DNA of 64,000 nt. Source: Parasponia andersonii. Lineage: Eukaryota; Streptophyta; Magnoliopsida; Rosales; Cannabaceae. The notes under the pieces were generated by a model. That model was not told the DNA's origin. It saw only the letters and a list, made by a program, of their open reading frames with translations, and did not search any database. Location: the NCBI GenBank assembly GCA_002914805.1, contig JXTB01000134.1, positions 125,299 through 189,298 on the forward strand. The letters run 5' to 3'. Shown in pieces: positions 46,166-57,189 of this stretch. Every line of letters starts with the position of its first letter. Positions within the stretch are counted from its first letter, which is position 1. The translations under genes were made by a program, and so were the position numbers.

Positions 46166-49100
46166 CTAGCCCTTAAAAGGGAAAAGGACAACAGCAAGGA
46201 CAAACAAACAAGGTAATGACAATTTGTTGTTCATTGAGGCTTGTCATGTGGTTGATTCTACTGATTCTTGGATCGTAGATTTGGGAGTTTGTAATACTTT
46301 GCAGGGGTTCAAGAAAACCAGGAAGTTCGCTAGTAAAGAGTTCACACTGCGATTGGTAGATGGCTCAATAGTTGAAGCTCATGCAATGGGAGATGTTTTT
46401 TTGAATTTTGATGATTTTAGGTTTTTAGAAATAAAGAATTGTTATTATATTCTAGTGTTTAAACGGAATTTGATTTCTGTTTCCTGTTTAATGAGACAAG
46501 GTTATTCTGTTCATTTTGACAATAAAGTTTCTATTAGAAAGAATAAAAGTCTTATTTGCACTGGTACTTATAGGAGTAATCTTTTCTTTATTCAACCTAA
46601 AAGCATCTCATTGCACAATCTTGAAAATGTTTCTGAACATATAGAATCTAAATATAAGAAAATAAAAGTGAGTACTAATGATGAAGCTTATCTCTGGCAT
46701 TTGAGACTTGGTCATATTAACCTAAACAGAATTCAAAGGTTAGTCAATGATAGACCTCTAAGTTCGTTAGAAGTCAAACCATTACCAACTTGTGAATCCT
46801 GTCTGGAAGGTAAAATGACTAAAAGACCATTTACTAGAAAAGGTCTTAGAGTTCAAGAATGTCTTGAGTTAGTACACACTGATGTCTGTGGGCCCTTGAA
46901 TATTCAAGCACGAGGAGGATTTGAATACTTCATTACGTTTATGGATGATTATTCTAGATTTGGTTATGTTTACCTAATACAACACAAATCGGATTCTTTT
47001 GAAAAGTTCAGAGAATTCAAAGCGGAAACTGAAAAGTAGTTAGAAAAGAACATAAAGACCCTTCAATCTGATCGAGGTGGTGAATACCTTTCTGGAGAAT
47101 TCTTTGAATTTCTCACAGATAATAGGATCCTATCCCAATTCATAGCACCTGGTATGCCTCAACTAAATGGTGTTGCTGAAAGAAGAAATAGGACACTTTT
47201 GGATATGGTTAGGTCGATGCTCAGTTATTCATAATTATCCTTATCTTTTTGGGATTATGCCTTAGAAACTGCTATGTACCTACTGACTAGAGTTCCTTCT
47301 AAGTCAGTACCTAAGACTCCATTGGAAAGGACATAAACCTAGTTTGCATCATATCCATATTTGGGGTTATCCAGTATACGTGTTGAAAGGGAAAACTACT
47401 AAGTTAGAATCACGATCTGAATTGTGTCTATTTATAGGTTACCCAAAAGGAACTAGAGGGTATTATTTCTATAGTACTGAAGAAAAAAAAGTATTTGTGA
47501 GTACAAATACTACTTTCTTGGAAGAAAACTATATGAAAGATTTCAAGCCCAAAAGAAAGTTAGTTCTAGAAGAATTAACTGATGATATTATCAGCCCATC
47601 TATAGAAGATAAGATAGAGAAAGCACTTAGAAAAGATAAATCACTTGAAACTCAACAAACATCAGATCCTCGTTATAGTGGGAGAGTTGTGAGACAACCT
47701 GAAAAATACTTGGGAATAGGAGAGTCTTATGACCAAGAATCTAATTCTTACACCTACAATGAGGCAATGGATGATGTTGATAAAGATCTTTGACAAAAGG
47801 CAATGGAATCTGAAATAGAGTCCATGTACTCTAATAAAGTATGGGAACTTGTAGATTCGCCTCAAGGGATAAAATCCATCAGGTGTAAGTGGGTCTATAA
47901 GAGAAAGAGAGGAATTTACGGGAAAGTGGAGACTTTCAAGGCAATGTTAGTTGCAAAGGGTTATACACAAAAGGAAGGAATCGACTATGAAAAAACCTTC
48001 TCTCCTATAGCTATGATCAATTCTATTCGCATACTCTTATCCATCGCTGTATCTCTTGATTATGAAATATGGCAAATTGACGTAAAGACTGCATTCCTGA
48101 ATGGCAATCTTAATGAACGTATCTATATGATACAACCAGAGGGATTCATTGAAAAGTGTCAAGAAAGAAAAGTTTGTGAACTTAAGAGATCTATTTATAG
48201 ACTCAAGTAAGTATCTAGATCATGGAACATAAGATTTGATGAAGCAATTAAGTCTTATTGTTTTGAACGAAACATAGATGAACCTTGTGTCTATAAAAGA
48301 ATTCAGGATAACAAAGTGATTTTTCTGGTACTGTATATTGATAATATTCTAATCATTGGGAATGATGTTAGATCATTATCATCAGTGAAAGTCTCGTTAG
48401 CACAGCAGTTTGATATGAAGGACTTAAGTGAAGCTTGCTATGTTCTAGGAATACAGATTCTATGAGACAGAAAGAACAAACGCATAGCTTTATCACAAAT
48501 TTCATATATAGACAAAATACTGGTAAGGTTTGTAATGCATAATTCTAAGAAAGATTTAACACCCTTTTGTAAAGGAATTACTCTGTCTAATGAGAATTCT
48601 CCTAAGACAGAAAAAGAGAAGGAACAGATGAGAAATATTCCTTATGCTTCGGCAGTGGGAAGTCTCATGTATGCCATGCTTTACACAAAACCAGATATTT
48701 GTTATGCTGTTGGGATTGTAAGTCGGTACCAATCTAATCCAGGACCTAAAAATTGGGGTGCAGTCAAGCATATTATAAAGTATCTTCGAAAAACTAGAAA
48801 TCATATGCTTGTATATTCTGAAGAAGATCTAACACCTGATGGATATACTGATTCGGATTTTTAATCTAATAAAAACTCTAGAAGATTAACCTTTGGTTCA
48901 GTCTTTATCCTTGGTGGTGGAGCCATTATATGGAGGAGTATCAAGCAATCTTGTGTTATGGATTCAACCATGGAGGCTGAATCTGTGGTAGCGTCTGAAG
49001 CAACTAAAGAGGCAGTCTGGCTTCGTAATTTCCTTTTGGATCTTGAGGTAGTACCTGGAGCATAATAACCTATGACACTTTACTGTGATAACAATGGAGT

Positions 49101-49320
49101 AGTTGCTAACTCCAGAGAGCCCAGAAGCCACAATAGGGGAAAACACATAGAGAGGAAATATCATGTACTCAGAAAAATTGTTCAAAGAGTAGACATGATA
49201 ATGAGTAAGATAGCGTCTGCAGAGAACCTTGCCGATCCTTTTACCAAATCTTTGGTTACCAAAGTATTTAAAGACCACCTAGAAGGAATGGGACTACGTG
49301 ATATATCATATCTACTTTAA
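46166..49320 (+). pseudogene. pol of the copia element: protease, integrase, RT, RNase H
   Basis: In order: protease with WIVDLG at about 46269 (Ser of the DSG motif changed to Leu by a CpG transition); pre-integrase zinc region LWHLRLGH and CESCLEGKM; integrase with HTDVCGP, SDRGGEY and GVAERRNRT (D, D, E all present); RT from 47803 with CKWVYKRKRG, WQIDVKTAFLNGNL and the active site YIDN at 48334-48345 (Asp changed to Asn); RNase H with YTDSDF, MEAESVVASE and LYCDNNGV; end HLEGMGLRDI at about 49281. Stops occur at 47037, 47791, 48208, 48463, 48862 and 49063 among others. The family is certain; sub-lineage (Tork-like) is a guess. Confidence 0.92.
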
Positions 49321-49336
49321 AGGCCAAGTGGGAGAT
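49321..49336 (+). other. Polypurine tract of the copia element
   Basis: AGGCCAAGTGGGAGAT, the usual copia purine tract, lies directly before the 3' LTR. Confidence 0.85.
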
Positions 49337-50979
49337 TATTGGAATAATGTCCTATAAAGCAGTTTATTATTTAGACATTATAAACAATATTTATTAGATT
49401 ATTTAGTATCTATTTGTTATTAATAAATTCCATGTTATAAATTTCTATTTCATTTATGTCCCATTGATATATATGTGATGTGTATGTTTATCTTATGCAA
49501 ACATCTAAAAGATTCCAAGACATGAAATGAGTAATAAAGAATTATTCGTATGATGAGTTCATATGTGGGAGACATTATATTCTTTATTTCATTATGTCTA
49601 AATTAAATTGTTCGCATTCTGCATATTGAAGATGGAATACTTTACTATGCCATAGAATGTAGTGTTGTCTATTTAATTAATAAAGTCTCTAATTATCGAA
49701 GTGAGTCTTCGGATAGAAATACTAGTGTGTTATAAGAAAGTTATAATAGCATCGAACAAGACCTAGTGAATTAGAATTTGAGGTTAAGTGTCGTAACTCA
49801 AATTTCTAATTTTACTAATCTAGTATTATTGTAGAAGACCTTAATCTTAGTGATTAACGAACTTACTTTCATGTGTTTTGTCTTTTTGAGTTACTAAAGG
49901 ATTAGTTCCGATTTATGGTTCAAACTCCAGTATCTTGGAAGATAAGGTATATGAAATGTGTAAAATATTTTTCATGATGGACATCATGCATATGATGTCA
50001 CTTTGAGTTTTTTCAAGTACTTGGATAATATAAACCAATGCCCCGATATTCACTATGTTAATTTGACTGTGTTGGTATAAGCAGATACAAACACCATAGT
50101 CAACTATTATCCATTAGATGGAAAAATGGCAACTCAAAGATAAATATGTACTAGAGAGATAATACGGTAATTTCATCCTACTAGTACGACATTACATTGG
50201 GGGTATGTCTACAGGTATAGTATATACTAAATGGATCAAGCTAATTAATTATTAATAAGCTTCATAGAAAATAAATGACATTTAGTCCAAGAGTTTAATA
50301 TTGGGCCTATAGTGGTGTGCTCCAATATTAATAGACAAGGCCCAATCATAATTAAGAGTTAATTGTGATAGTGGGTATATGGTTCATTGGAGCTTGGGCT
50401 TTATGGATCCATCTAGCTCCCTGTCTAGCTCAAATTAAAGCCCAATAGTCATTTGATGATCAGTTGAGCCTAACAAGCCCAATAAGCCTATTAGGGTTTA
50501 CTATTCTCTCTATATTTAAGAGAAAAGTTCTCTAGCAACAAAGGACAAGTGTTATATGTGAAACACCCCTCCAGAAGAGAGTGTCACACGAAAACAGAGA
50601 GAGAGAGAGCAGAGAAAATCAGCCACCATTAGGGATTCACTGTCCTTGGTGTTTCGGCCATCCCAGAGAAATCGGTTCGAGAAGATTGTCTTTTTGTTCA
50701 TCTACGGATCTCTTTGTTGGGAATCAAGAAGGTGACCACCTACCGGATCAATCAAACGGCTTTTGAGAATAGACGAGAAGATTGTGGAGCGAATCCGGGT
50801 ATTGTTCTTGTCTAGATCAATAGTTAATTAATGTTAGATCACGATCCGAAACGTTTTGTAAAAAGAAAAATTTTAAACGACCAATTCCGCTGTATTTCTT
50901 GATTTTACAAAACTATGGTGTTCTTGAAAATAATTTTATGAAAATATTTTCAGGAAATTTATTGCAATAAACACCAGCA
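49337..50979 (+). repeat. 3' LTR of the copia element
   Basis: 1643 bp, TATTGG (mutated TGTTGG) to CCAGCA. A TATA-like TATATTTAAG is at 50511-50520, followed by a leader with CAGAGAGAGAGAG at about 50599. Confidence 0.82.
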
Positions 50980-51775
50980 GTTTGCTCATTACTTTCTATG
51001 TGTCCAGCTCTAAAATATTCTTAGCATACTCACCACGTTGCTGGTCAATCCTATATACCCAAGTGTAGATTAAATGGTGAAACTTAGCTTAGAAAGTAAA
51101 ATCTAGTCATACTTTAACTTATGATCCTATATGGCCAATCTTCTTGTAATTTGGTGGAACCTAGTCTCATAACCAATCATTAAACAAAAAAAGAAAGTCA
51201 ATTAGACTCTAATTGATAATATAAACATAGTATAATTGCCCAATTAATAGAATGCACAAAGATGACATTACGCGATTAGGCTGAATCGAAGCTAACTTAG
51301 TACAATTAAACACAGTTCAGTACAGTAACTGCCACCTCGTACTTACCTGGAACGAACATTTTTGAAAATACTATAAATATTCCTAAAAATTAAATTAAAG
51401 CTATTTGATGTGCTAAATGCACAGTGAATTTGGCTCCGAAAAGCATGAAAAATGCATTTTACCAAAAAACTACTATTTGACCAAGCTATCAACAGACATG
51501 ATTTTTAATACATGTGCATATAGTATTATTATTCATGAATATATTCTTTGTTCTTTTCACACAACAAGCTCTCTCTCTGAGGGTACTGAGCCTTTACACT
51601 GTATGGGAACACTTCGACAACCATTAATATAATAATATATATTGAAAGCATTTAACAATCAAAATGAGCAATTTATCATAAAATTGACACTAGTTTCATG
51701 ATATGTCTATTATGTAATATGAAAATTTTTATTATTGGCTTATTATATATGTGAGAAACTTGGCATCACACAGTA

Positions 51776-52688
51776 GCCATGATAAGGTGGGAGTGTAGTA
51801 GCTTGAATAAGAGAGAATAACAGAGAGAGTAATTGGAGGCTAAATTGGAAAAGGAAGCTTATAATTATTCTCAATCATTCCCACATTGCTCAAATTTCGT
51901 TTGTTTAATTTTTATTTTTCATTATGTTGCAAAATTTTATTCTTAGTTTTGTTATTTTAGTTATGAACTAAATTAATTTTCAAGGATTACAATGGGTTCT
52001 CTATATATAATTTGAATTAGGATGTCTCCTCTTTGATTTTGCGATTTTAATTTATGAATTGTTTATTCTATCATATTCTAAATACTTTTGAGTGCTTGAT
52101 CACCACTTAAATTGATATTGGTAATTTGTATGAACTTGAAAGAGGGATTTCAAATTTAGATCTAGAAAGAATAACACATGATCATGATCAGATGAGTTTG
52201 TGTAAGATAAGAATGTACACACATAACATGTGCAATTGTTGAAAGATCTTATTCTTAATAAATCTTTTCTTAATCTAACTCACATAGGAATATAGTGAGT
52301 TAATTAGAGGAGGTATTTCTGCATTACTATCGGAAGAGGCTTGTAGATATGTTGGGGTTCTTGATTGGCAATTCGAGTTAGATAGTAATTTAAAAAGGGT
52401 AACTAGTAATTCAAGTACATGTAGAGTGAAAATTATAATCCTAGGTTTATTTTAATTAGTTATTTGATAAATTACTTGCACTTTTGAATTTTGTTTTATT
52501 TATATTCTTATCTTATTTTAGTTTAAATTTTAAATTTTAGAATTTTTAAATTGATTATTTGGATAAATTGATATTTAGTCTAAGTTACTACGTAACAAAT
52601 TATAGTAATTTCTCTATAAGAACAATATCTTTATTTATCAATTTATTACTTGTTTGATATGTGCACTTGCGTATAAAAATCTATAATA
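51776..52688 (+). repeat. 3' LTR of the Athila-type element, second part
   Basis: Resumes with GATAAGGTGGGAGTG after the CAGTA target copy and aligns with 35645-36545 to its end CTATAATA (ancestral CTATAACA). Confidence 0.85.
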
Positions 52689-52888
52689 CTTCCAAAATTC
52701 TCTGTTTGCCTGTTTATTTTGTCTTTGCTCCATTTTGACTCATTCTAGTTCCGTTTTACTCATTTTCCTTAGAATTCTCCTAAAACACAAAAGTAAAGAT
52801 AAGTAACATAAAAATATCAAGAAAACTAAAAAAAAATAATATAAAGAAATGATATAAAATATAGTCAAAATTGACACCTATCAATATT

Positions 52889-54071
52889 GCATAACTTCTC
52901 TTATGCCCCATGTAGAATTATGATTATCCACATGAAAGTTTAAAGTATGAAAAGTTATAAGTTTTGTGCCACTATTTATGAAAAGTTATTAAGGCTTTTC
53001 ATAAAGATAGAAAATCCTTAAAAATATGCATGGTCTCGTAACTTTAAAAATATGTCACAACATCTCTGCATACACCATGCATGCATCCAGATAATGAAAT
53101 ATCAATGTATGTCTATGTAGTCCTTGTACAATTTACTGATAATGCAAAGCATATACATATCACAACTTACATATAAGAGTAATTTTTTGTGTTGCAGCTG
53201 AGTATTTACTTACCTTATTTCCAAATTTTCTAAAACTTTGCTGGTGAAATGCTCTTTGCCTCAACTTTACTTACCTCAATTCCAAGCTTCTAAGAGTTTG
53301 CTGGTAAACTACTTTTTACTTAAGGAAGTTGAAGTGTCCCTAAAGTTTTTCTTTTTTAATTAAAAAAGTGTGCTTATGTAATCCAAGCATGAATCGACAC
53401 TACTAAGTGATTAATCTCATAGAAAATGATGAAAGGATACCTGCAATGCGCATATAGATAAACTACTAAAATAACAACTTCACAGAAACATATATATAAC
53501 TTTCACATATAACAAATCACTGTCATAATGCGATATAGAACGCAAAAATTATTTCAACATCATACAGCGTATATATACGTAATATAAATAGAAAAGCATA
53601 AAATATATTATGTTATTCACAACTAATCAGCGTATAATAGTATATAATCAGTGTCTAATAGTATGATTATATATACAATATTAGAAGCAAGGGTGGAGGG
53701 AGAAGGACCCAGTAAGGGCATATGCCCCCACTGAATTTTGGGAAAATTTTTTTTAACATATATTTAAAAAAAATTAAATTAAACTAAAAAATAGGTCAAA
53801 ATAGTCCTATGCCCCATTGAAAATTAGCCAAAATTATACAAGGTCCTAAACTATACTGATCCAATTTTATGGACTATGACTTATAGGCCTTAATACCCTA
53901 TTGGCTAAAATTATACTAAAGTCCTAAATTATATTGATCCAATTTTATGGACTATGACTTATGGGCCTTAATACCTCCATTGAGTTTTAAGGCTGGCCAT
54001 ATCCCTTAATACCTCCATTCAAACACTTATTCAAACCTGGTTTGAAATTTATTGATTTAGCTTTTCTTTCC

Positions 54072-54129
<58 letters not shown>

Positions 54130-54654
54130 CTTATCACTACCCATGCCAAAAACTAAAACTAAATCACATCAATAATCTAATTTAGTTAAATAAAACAAGG
54201 GGAATCCGACTTGTGGAGAATATGTACTTCCAAAAGTTTACAAACACATCTATATGTATGTATTCAGAAACTAATAAATTGGGTTTTCTTAGTGCTTTTC
54301 TTCAGGTACGTGAATGACATATAACGTATAAATATGGCACCAATTCAACAGATATTTTTTTAATAGGTATTATTTTGATGCCTAATTAAAATTTATTATG
54401 CACGTTTTTTATAATAAAAAGTAAAGAGAGAAAAAAATATTAAATAATGTATATATTTTTTTTCAACTACTTAAATCGTAATTATCTTTAAATAATAATC
54501 TAACAGCTAAAAATAATATTTACAGATAAGTTAAAAAAATACTTGTTGGATTATATTGCATATATATATATAAATATAAATATTCTGATAAATATGGAAC
54601 GATATAGAAAGGATGACACACAAATCGAGAAATAGTCTAAATTTTTTGACAAAA
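52889..54654. other. Old repeat DNA without genes
   Basis: Contains two tandem copies of about 78 bp (53826-53983; both carry GATCCAATTTTATGGACTAT) and a (TA)n run at about 54074-54128. 52889-53350 may be the other half of the LTR-like sequence that ends at 33970. No gene was recognised. Confidence 0.5.
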
Positions 54655-54788
54655 TGGGTTGGCTCAAGCGATTAAAACACTCACTACCTTATTCTCGATC
54701 CTAAGTTCGAGTCATATTAGGGGTAGACATAAAAATCTATTATTCCTAATGGGGTGGAGTGGGGACTGAATAATAGTAGGTATTTTCT
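54655..54788 (+). mobile_element. tRNA-derived SINE, copy 2
   Basis: An A-box, TGGCTCAAGCG (54660-54670), and a B-box, AGTTCGAGTCA (54704-54714), lie 44 bp apart, as in tRNA-derived SINEs. The body (GGTAGACATAAAAATCTATT; GGGGTGGAGTGGGGACTGAA) matches copy 1 at 7305-7428. It abuts an LTR-like start at 54789. Confidence 0.72.
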
Positions 54789-56019
54789 ATAACATCCCCC
54801 AATTCCGCACACGTATGTAAAAGATATTTGTATAAATATTTAGTAAGATCGGGAGATGTTACTCGACTTAGAACTGATAAAATCGGAAAAAATAAAAAAA
54901 ATAAAATAAACTTTCTAAAAGCAAAAGGAAAACTCTACTCATAATTATACATATCCCAATATATACATAAATATACCCTCGCAAAGTAGGGCTCTCATAA
55001 AATATACATAATATACATACACTCAAAATAAGTGCAAAATCCTCTATCATAAAACCATAGCATCAAAATGCTTATATACACAAGTCGTAGTCAGAAAGTA
55101 GGTGCTCCTCCTTCGATCTAAAATATCAACAGTACTTTTTGCAATGCAAGAATATAGTGAGTGTGAATCTCAATAAATAAAGTATGCAAATGCAAAATAC
55201 ATATAAAATAAAACAGATAATTATATGGTTGGGATCCATGTGTATATTGTATTTCGTAACAAGACCGTAAATTGTATACTGAGCCACTTAGAGAATGTAT
55301 AACATATCATGAGCTATATGGAGGTCTCGATCTCCAAAGAATCCCCTCTGTGTATAATAGGCGTCCACCCCATACTACCGTCAAAGTATTCCTGAAGGAA
55401 CCATAGTGTCCTTAAAAGGACTATAGTATTTCCGAAAGAATTAAGGTGCTCCCGAATGAACCATATTATATTTTTAGGTACTGGTCCGCTACACCCTATA
55501 AACCAATACTCATCAAACAATATAAATACATCATGTGTTTATGTCTCATACAAAGCTGAATGACAAATATATATATATATATATATATCTATAGAATCTA
55601 TATCCACAAATTTACAGAAATAAAAAGTTTTTTAAATTATAGGTGTGATGTTATTTATCTCGATTTCGAGCTCTTTATATATTTTCTTATGAAATGCTCT
55701 TCATTTTAGATATAGGTGATGTATTCCTAATTTTGACAACAAAAGAAATATTCTTTTTTGATCATTATGCAAATGATGTTACAAAAATTATTATTTCAGA
55801 CCTATCTTAAGAAAATGCAATAATGATATACCTTTGTCTAAAAAAAAGTCACAATATCAAATGGTCACAAGAAGTAAAACAACTTAAAACTTGACCCATA
55901 TTTTTTTTAATAATTGAAGCAATCTACTATTTTACACATATTCCCTCTCGCTGGACAATTCTAAACTTCTTAACTAATGAGAGTAAATATGGACATAAAC
56001 ACATAATTTAATACCCATT
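54789..56019. repeat. LTR-like sequence truncated by the right Tat element
   Basis: Starts TATAACATCCCCC, resembling LTR starts of the TGTAACAYCCC type, and runs non-coding to the Tat LTR. It contains a short degenerate tandem array at 55381-55475 (CCTGAAGGAACCATAG, CCGAATGAACCATA) and an AT run near 55568-55588. Confidence 0.4.
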
Positions 56020-56847
56020 TGTTGGAGCGATTTCTCACCAGCCGTCTATGTGTCTCTGAACCGCTGATGCTATATTCTCCAACTGTCCACGTGTCATCGC
56101 TATCCCAAAGTACTCTGAACTCCAGGCAGGGTCCTAGAGGCGGGGGTGGCTACCTACAAAGACTCTCCGATGCTTAAGTCAGTGGTCTATCTTTGATTCA
56201 GGGTACAAAAGAATTAGTTCTATATGAGTATATAGTTGTTTCTTGCTTGTAAGCTTTTTATATACTTCTTTTTGTAAGTGTCCATGCCCCTCTCGGGAAT
56301 GCATGGCTCATATATATATAGTCCTGAGATTGTGAACCATGCAGGTCTCAATCTCAGGACTGAGTACCTTTCTTGTTAAAGTTTTTCCTAGAGGTCACGG
56401 GCCAAGATTACCGTGATCTCCTCTGTATTGCCATAGCCTGATTTCTGCCGTCTCCTACAGCTTGAGTCTGTCAGGGGTGAGATTTAGACAAATCGCCGTT
56501 CTGTCAGGACGGCTTGCCCCTTGCGTACGCCTACCCAAGATCGCATTAAATGCTCTCTCTGGGTCTGGAGTTGTGAGTTGCTTTCCATTGTATTCTGGTG
56601 GAAGACTCTTGGGGCTTCCAAACCCCCAGCTGTCGAGGTAATAGTCGGACTGGGCTGAGACTGTCCAGGGTCTGTGATGGGCTCGGCCTTAACCTCGAAC
56701 GGCCCAATAGCCGATTGTGATATAACGTTCGACCTACGTGGCCTTTAGCTAATCACTCTCGACACGTATTGGATGGTGGCCCCCTTTTGTGACCTGTTCT
56801 GCCGCTTAGTCGTCCACGTGGTGTATGACCTGGGAACGGGTCCCACA
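56020..56847 (-). mobile_element. 3' LTR of a Tat-lineage Ty3/gypsy element (right copy)
   Basis: On the plus strand it runs TGTTGGAGCG to GGGTCCCACA, i.e. TGTGGGACCC to CGCTCCAACA on its own strand. It aligns with the left LTR (4541-5330) throughout. Its TATA region is a TA run at 56309-56320. The adjacent outside bases are CCATT (56015-56019); the partner is outside the window. Confidence 0.87.
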
Positions 56848-56867
56848 ACTGCCCCTATTTCCCTACT
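56848..56867 (-). other. Polypurine tract of the right Tat element
   Basis: Minus strand AGTAGGGAAATAGGGGCAGT abuts the LTR start, matching the left copy at 4521-4540. Confidence 0.75.
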
Positions 56868-56928
56868 TGATGGATTCATATCCGTCAAGTGGGGAAATCG
56901 TTTATCCATTCCTCCAATCTGGGGGGTG

Positions 56929-57067
56929 CACGTGGCTCCTTCCCTGCCGACGCAGAGGCACACCATCCCATGTCACGAAATCTGTTTGAATTTCGAAGTT
57001 CCGACTGTTCGATCTCCTTTGCTCACCCCCTTTTCCATAAAAACTCTTCGGCTCCCTCTCTATAAAA
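56929..57067 (+). promoter_or_regulatory. Putative promoter of the right antisense gene (G-box plus TATA box)
   Basis: CACGTG at 56929-56934 and TATAAAA at 57061-57067, 132 bp apart start to start and 129 bp before the ATG at 57190. The pair and its spacing are conserved in the left copy. The leader in between, with TCTAGGGTTTCCGATTTCC-like sequence, looks like a plant 5' UTR. Confidence 0.65.
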
Positions 57068-57189
57068 GCCGCAATTACGCTCATTTGCCACTTTACTAAA
57101 ATCTTCAATCATTCTAGCCTCATAAAATTCTAGGGTTTCCGATTTCCTCCCTTTTAGAGACTTTTACTCTTTCACTCGTATTTAGAACA

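Larger units (their letters stand above)
43183..50979 (+). mobile_element. Ty1/copia element with truncated 5' LTR
   Basis: Boundaries: TGTTGG at 43183 and CCAGCA at 50979, with TTTTG (43178-43182) and GTTTG (50980-50984) as probable target duplication. The 3' LTR is 49337-50979. Only its first 358 bp are present at the 5' side (43183-43540). The order gag, protease, integrase, RT, RNase H is the copia order. The frame is broken by many stops and the element is dead. Confidence 0.85.
41358..51770 (+). mobile_element. Long solo LTR (unclassified gypsy-like), split by a copia element
   Basis: Starts TGTTATGCCCCC and ends GGCATCACA (the ends mirror each other), flanked by an exact 5-bp duplication, CAGTA (41353-41357 and 51771-51775). 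The LTR pieces are 41358-43182 and about 50985-51770, about 2.6 kb together, with no coding of their own. A CTCAGTAAGTA motif at 41755-41765 is seen in several LTR-like stretches here. Del/Tekay-like elements have LTRs of this size, but the lineage is a guess. Confidence 0.7.
35055..52688 (+). mobile_element. Athila-type Ty3/gypsy element, deleted in pol and interrupted by later insertions
   Basis: The 5' LTR is about 35055-36545. The 3' LTR is split into 40740-41357 and 51771-52688. The LTR halves match in order: 40740-41357 aligns to 35058-35635, and 51776-52688 to 35640-36545. CTTC occurs on both sides (35051-35054 and 52689-52692). Internal: primer site, gag, protease, then a direct jump to post-integrase sequence; no RT, RNase H or integrase. 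It depended on other elements to move. Confidence 0.82.
33971..52883 (-). mobile_element. Solo LTR (Athila-like, minus strand), split by a later Athila insertion
   Basis: The LTR consists of 33971-35054 and 52689-52883; everything between is a later insertion. In its own orientation it starts TGATAGGTGTCAATTTTGAC and ends CGATACACCA. Flanks ACATT (33966-33970) and ATATT (52884-52888) are a plausible target duplication with one transition. No polypurine tract, primer site or coding is associated, so it appears to be a solo LTR. The Athila-like call rests on general resemblance of the start and is tentative. Confidence 0.55.

Noticed and set aside
54655..54720. tRNA gene suggested by A and B boxes
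   Set aside because: No cloverleaf can be closed; the boxes belong to a SINE with a second copy elsewhere.
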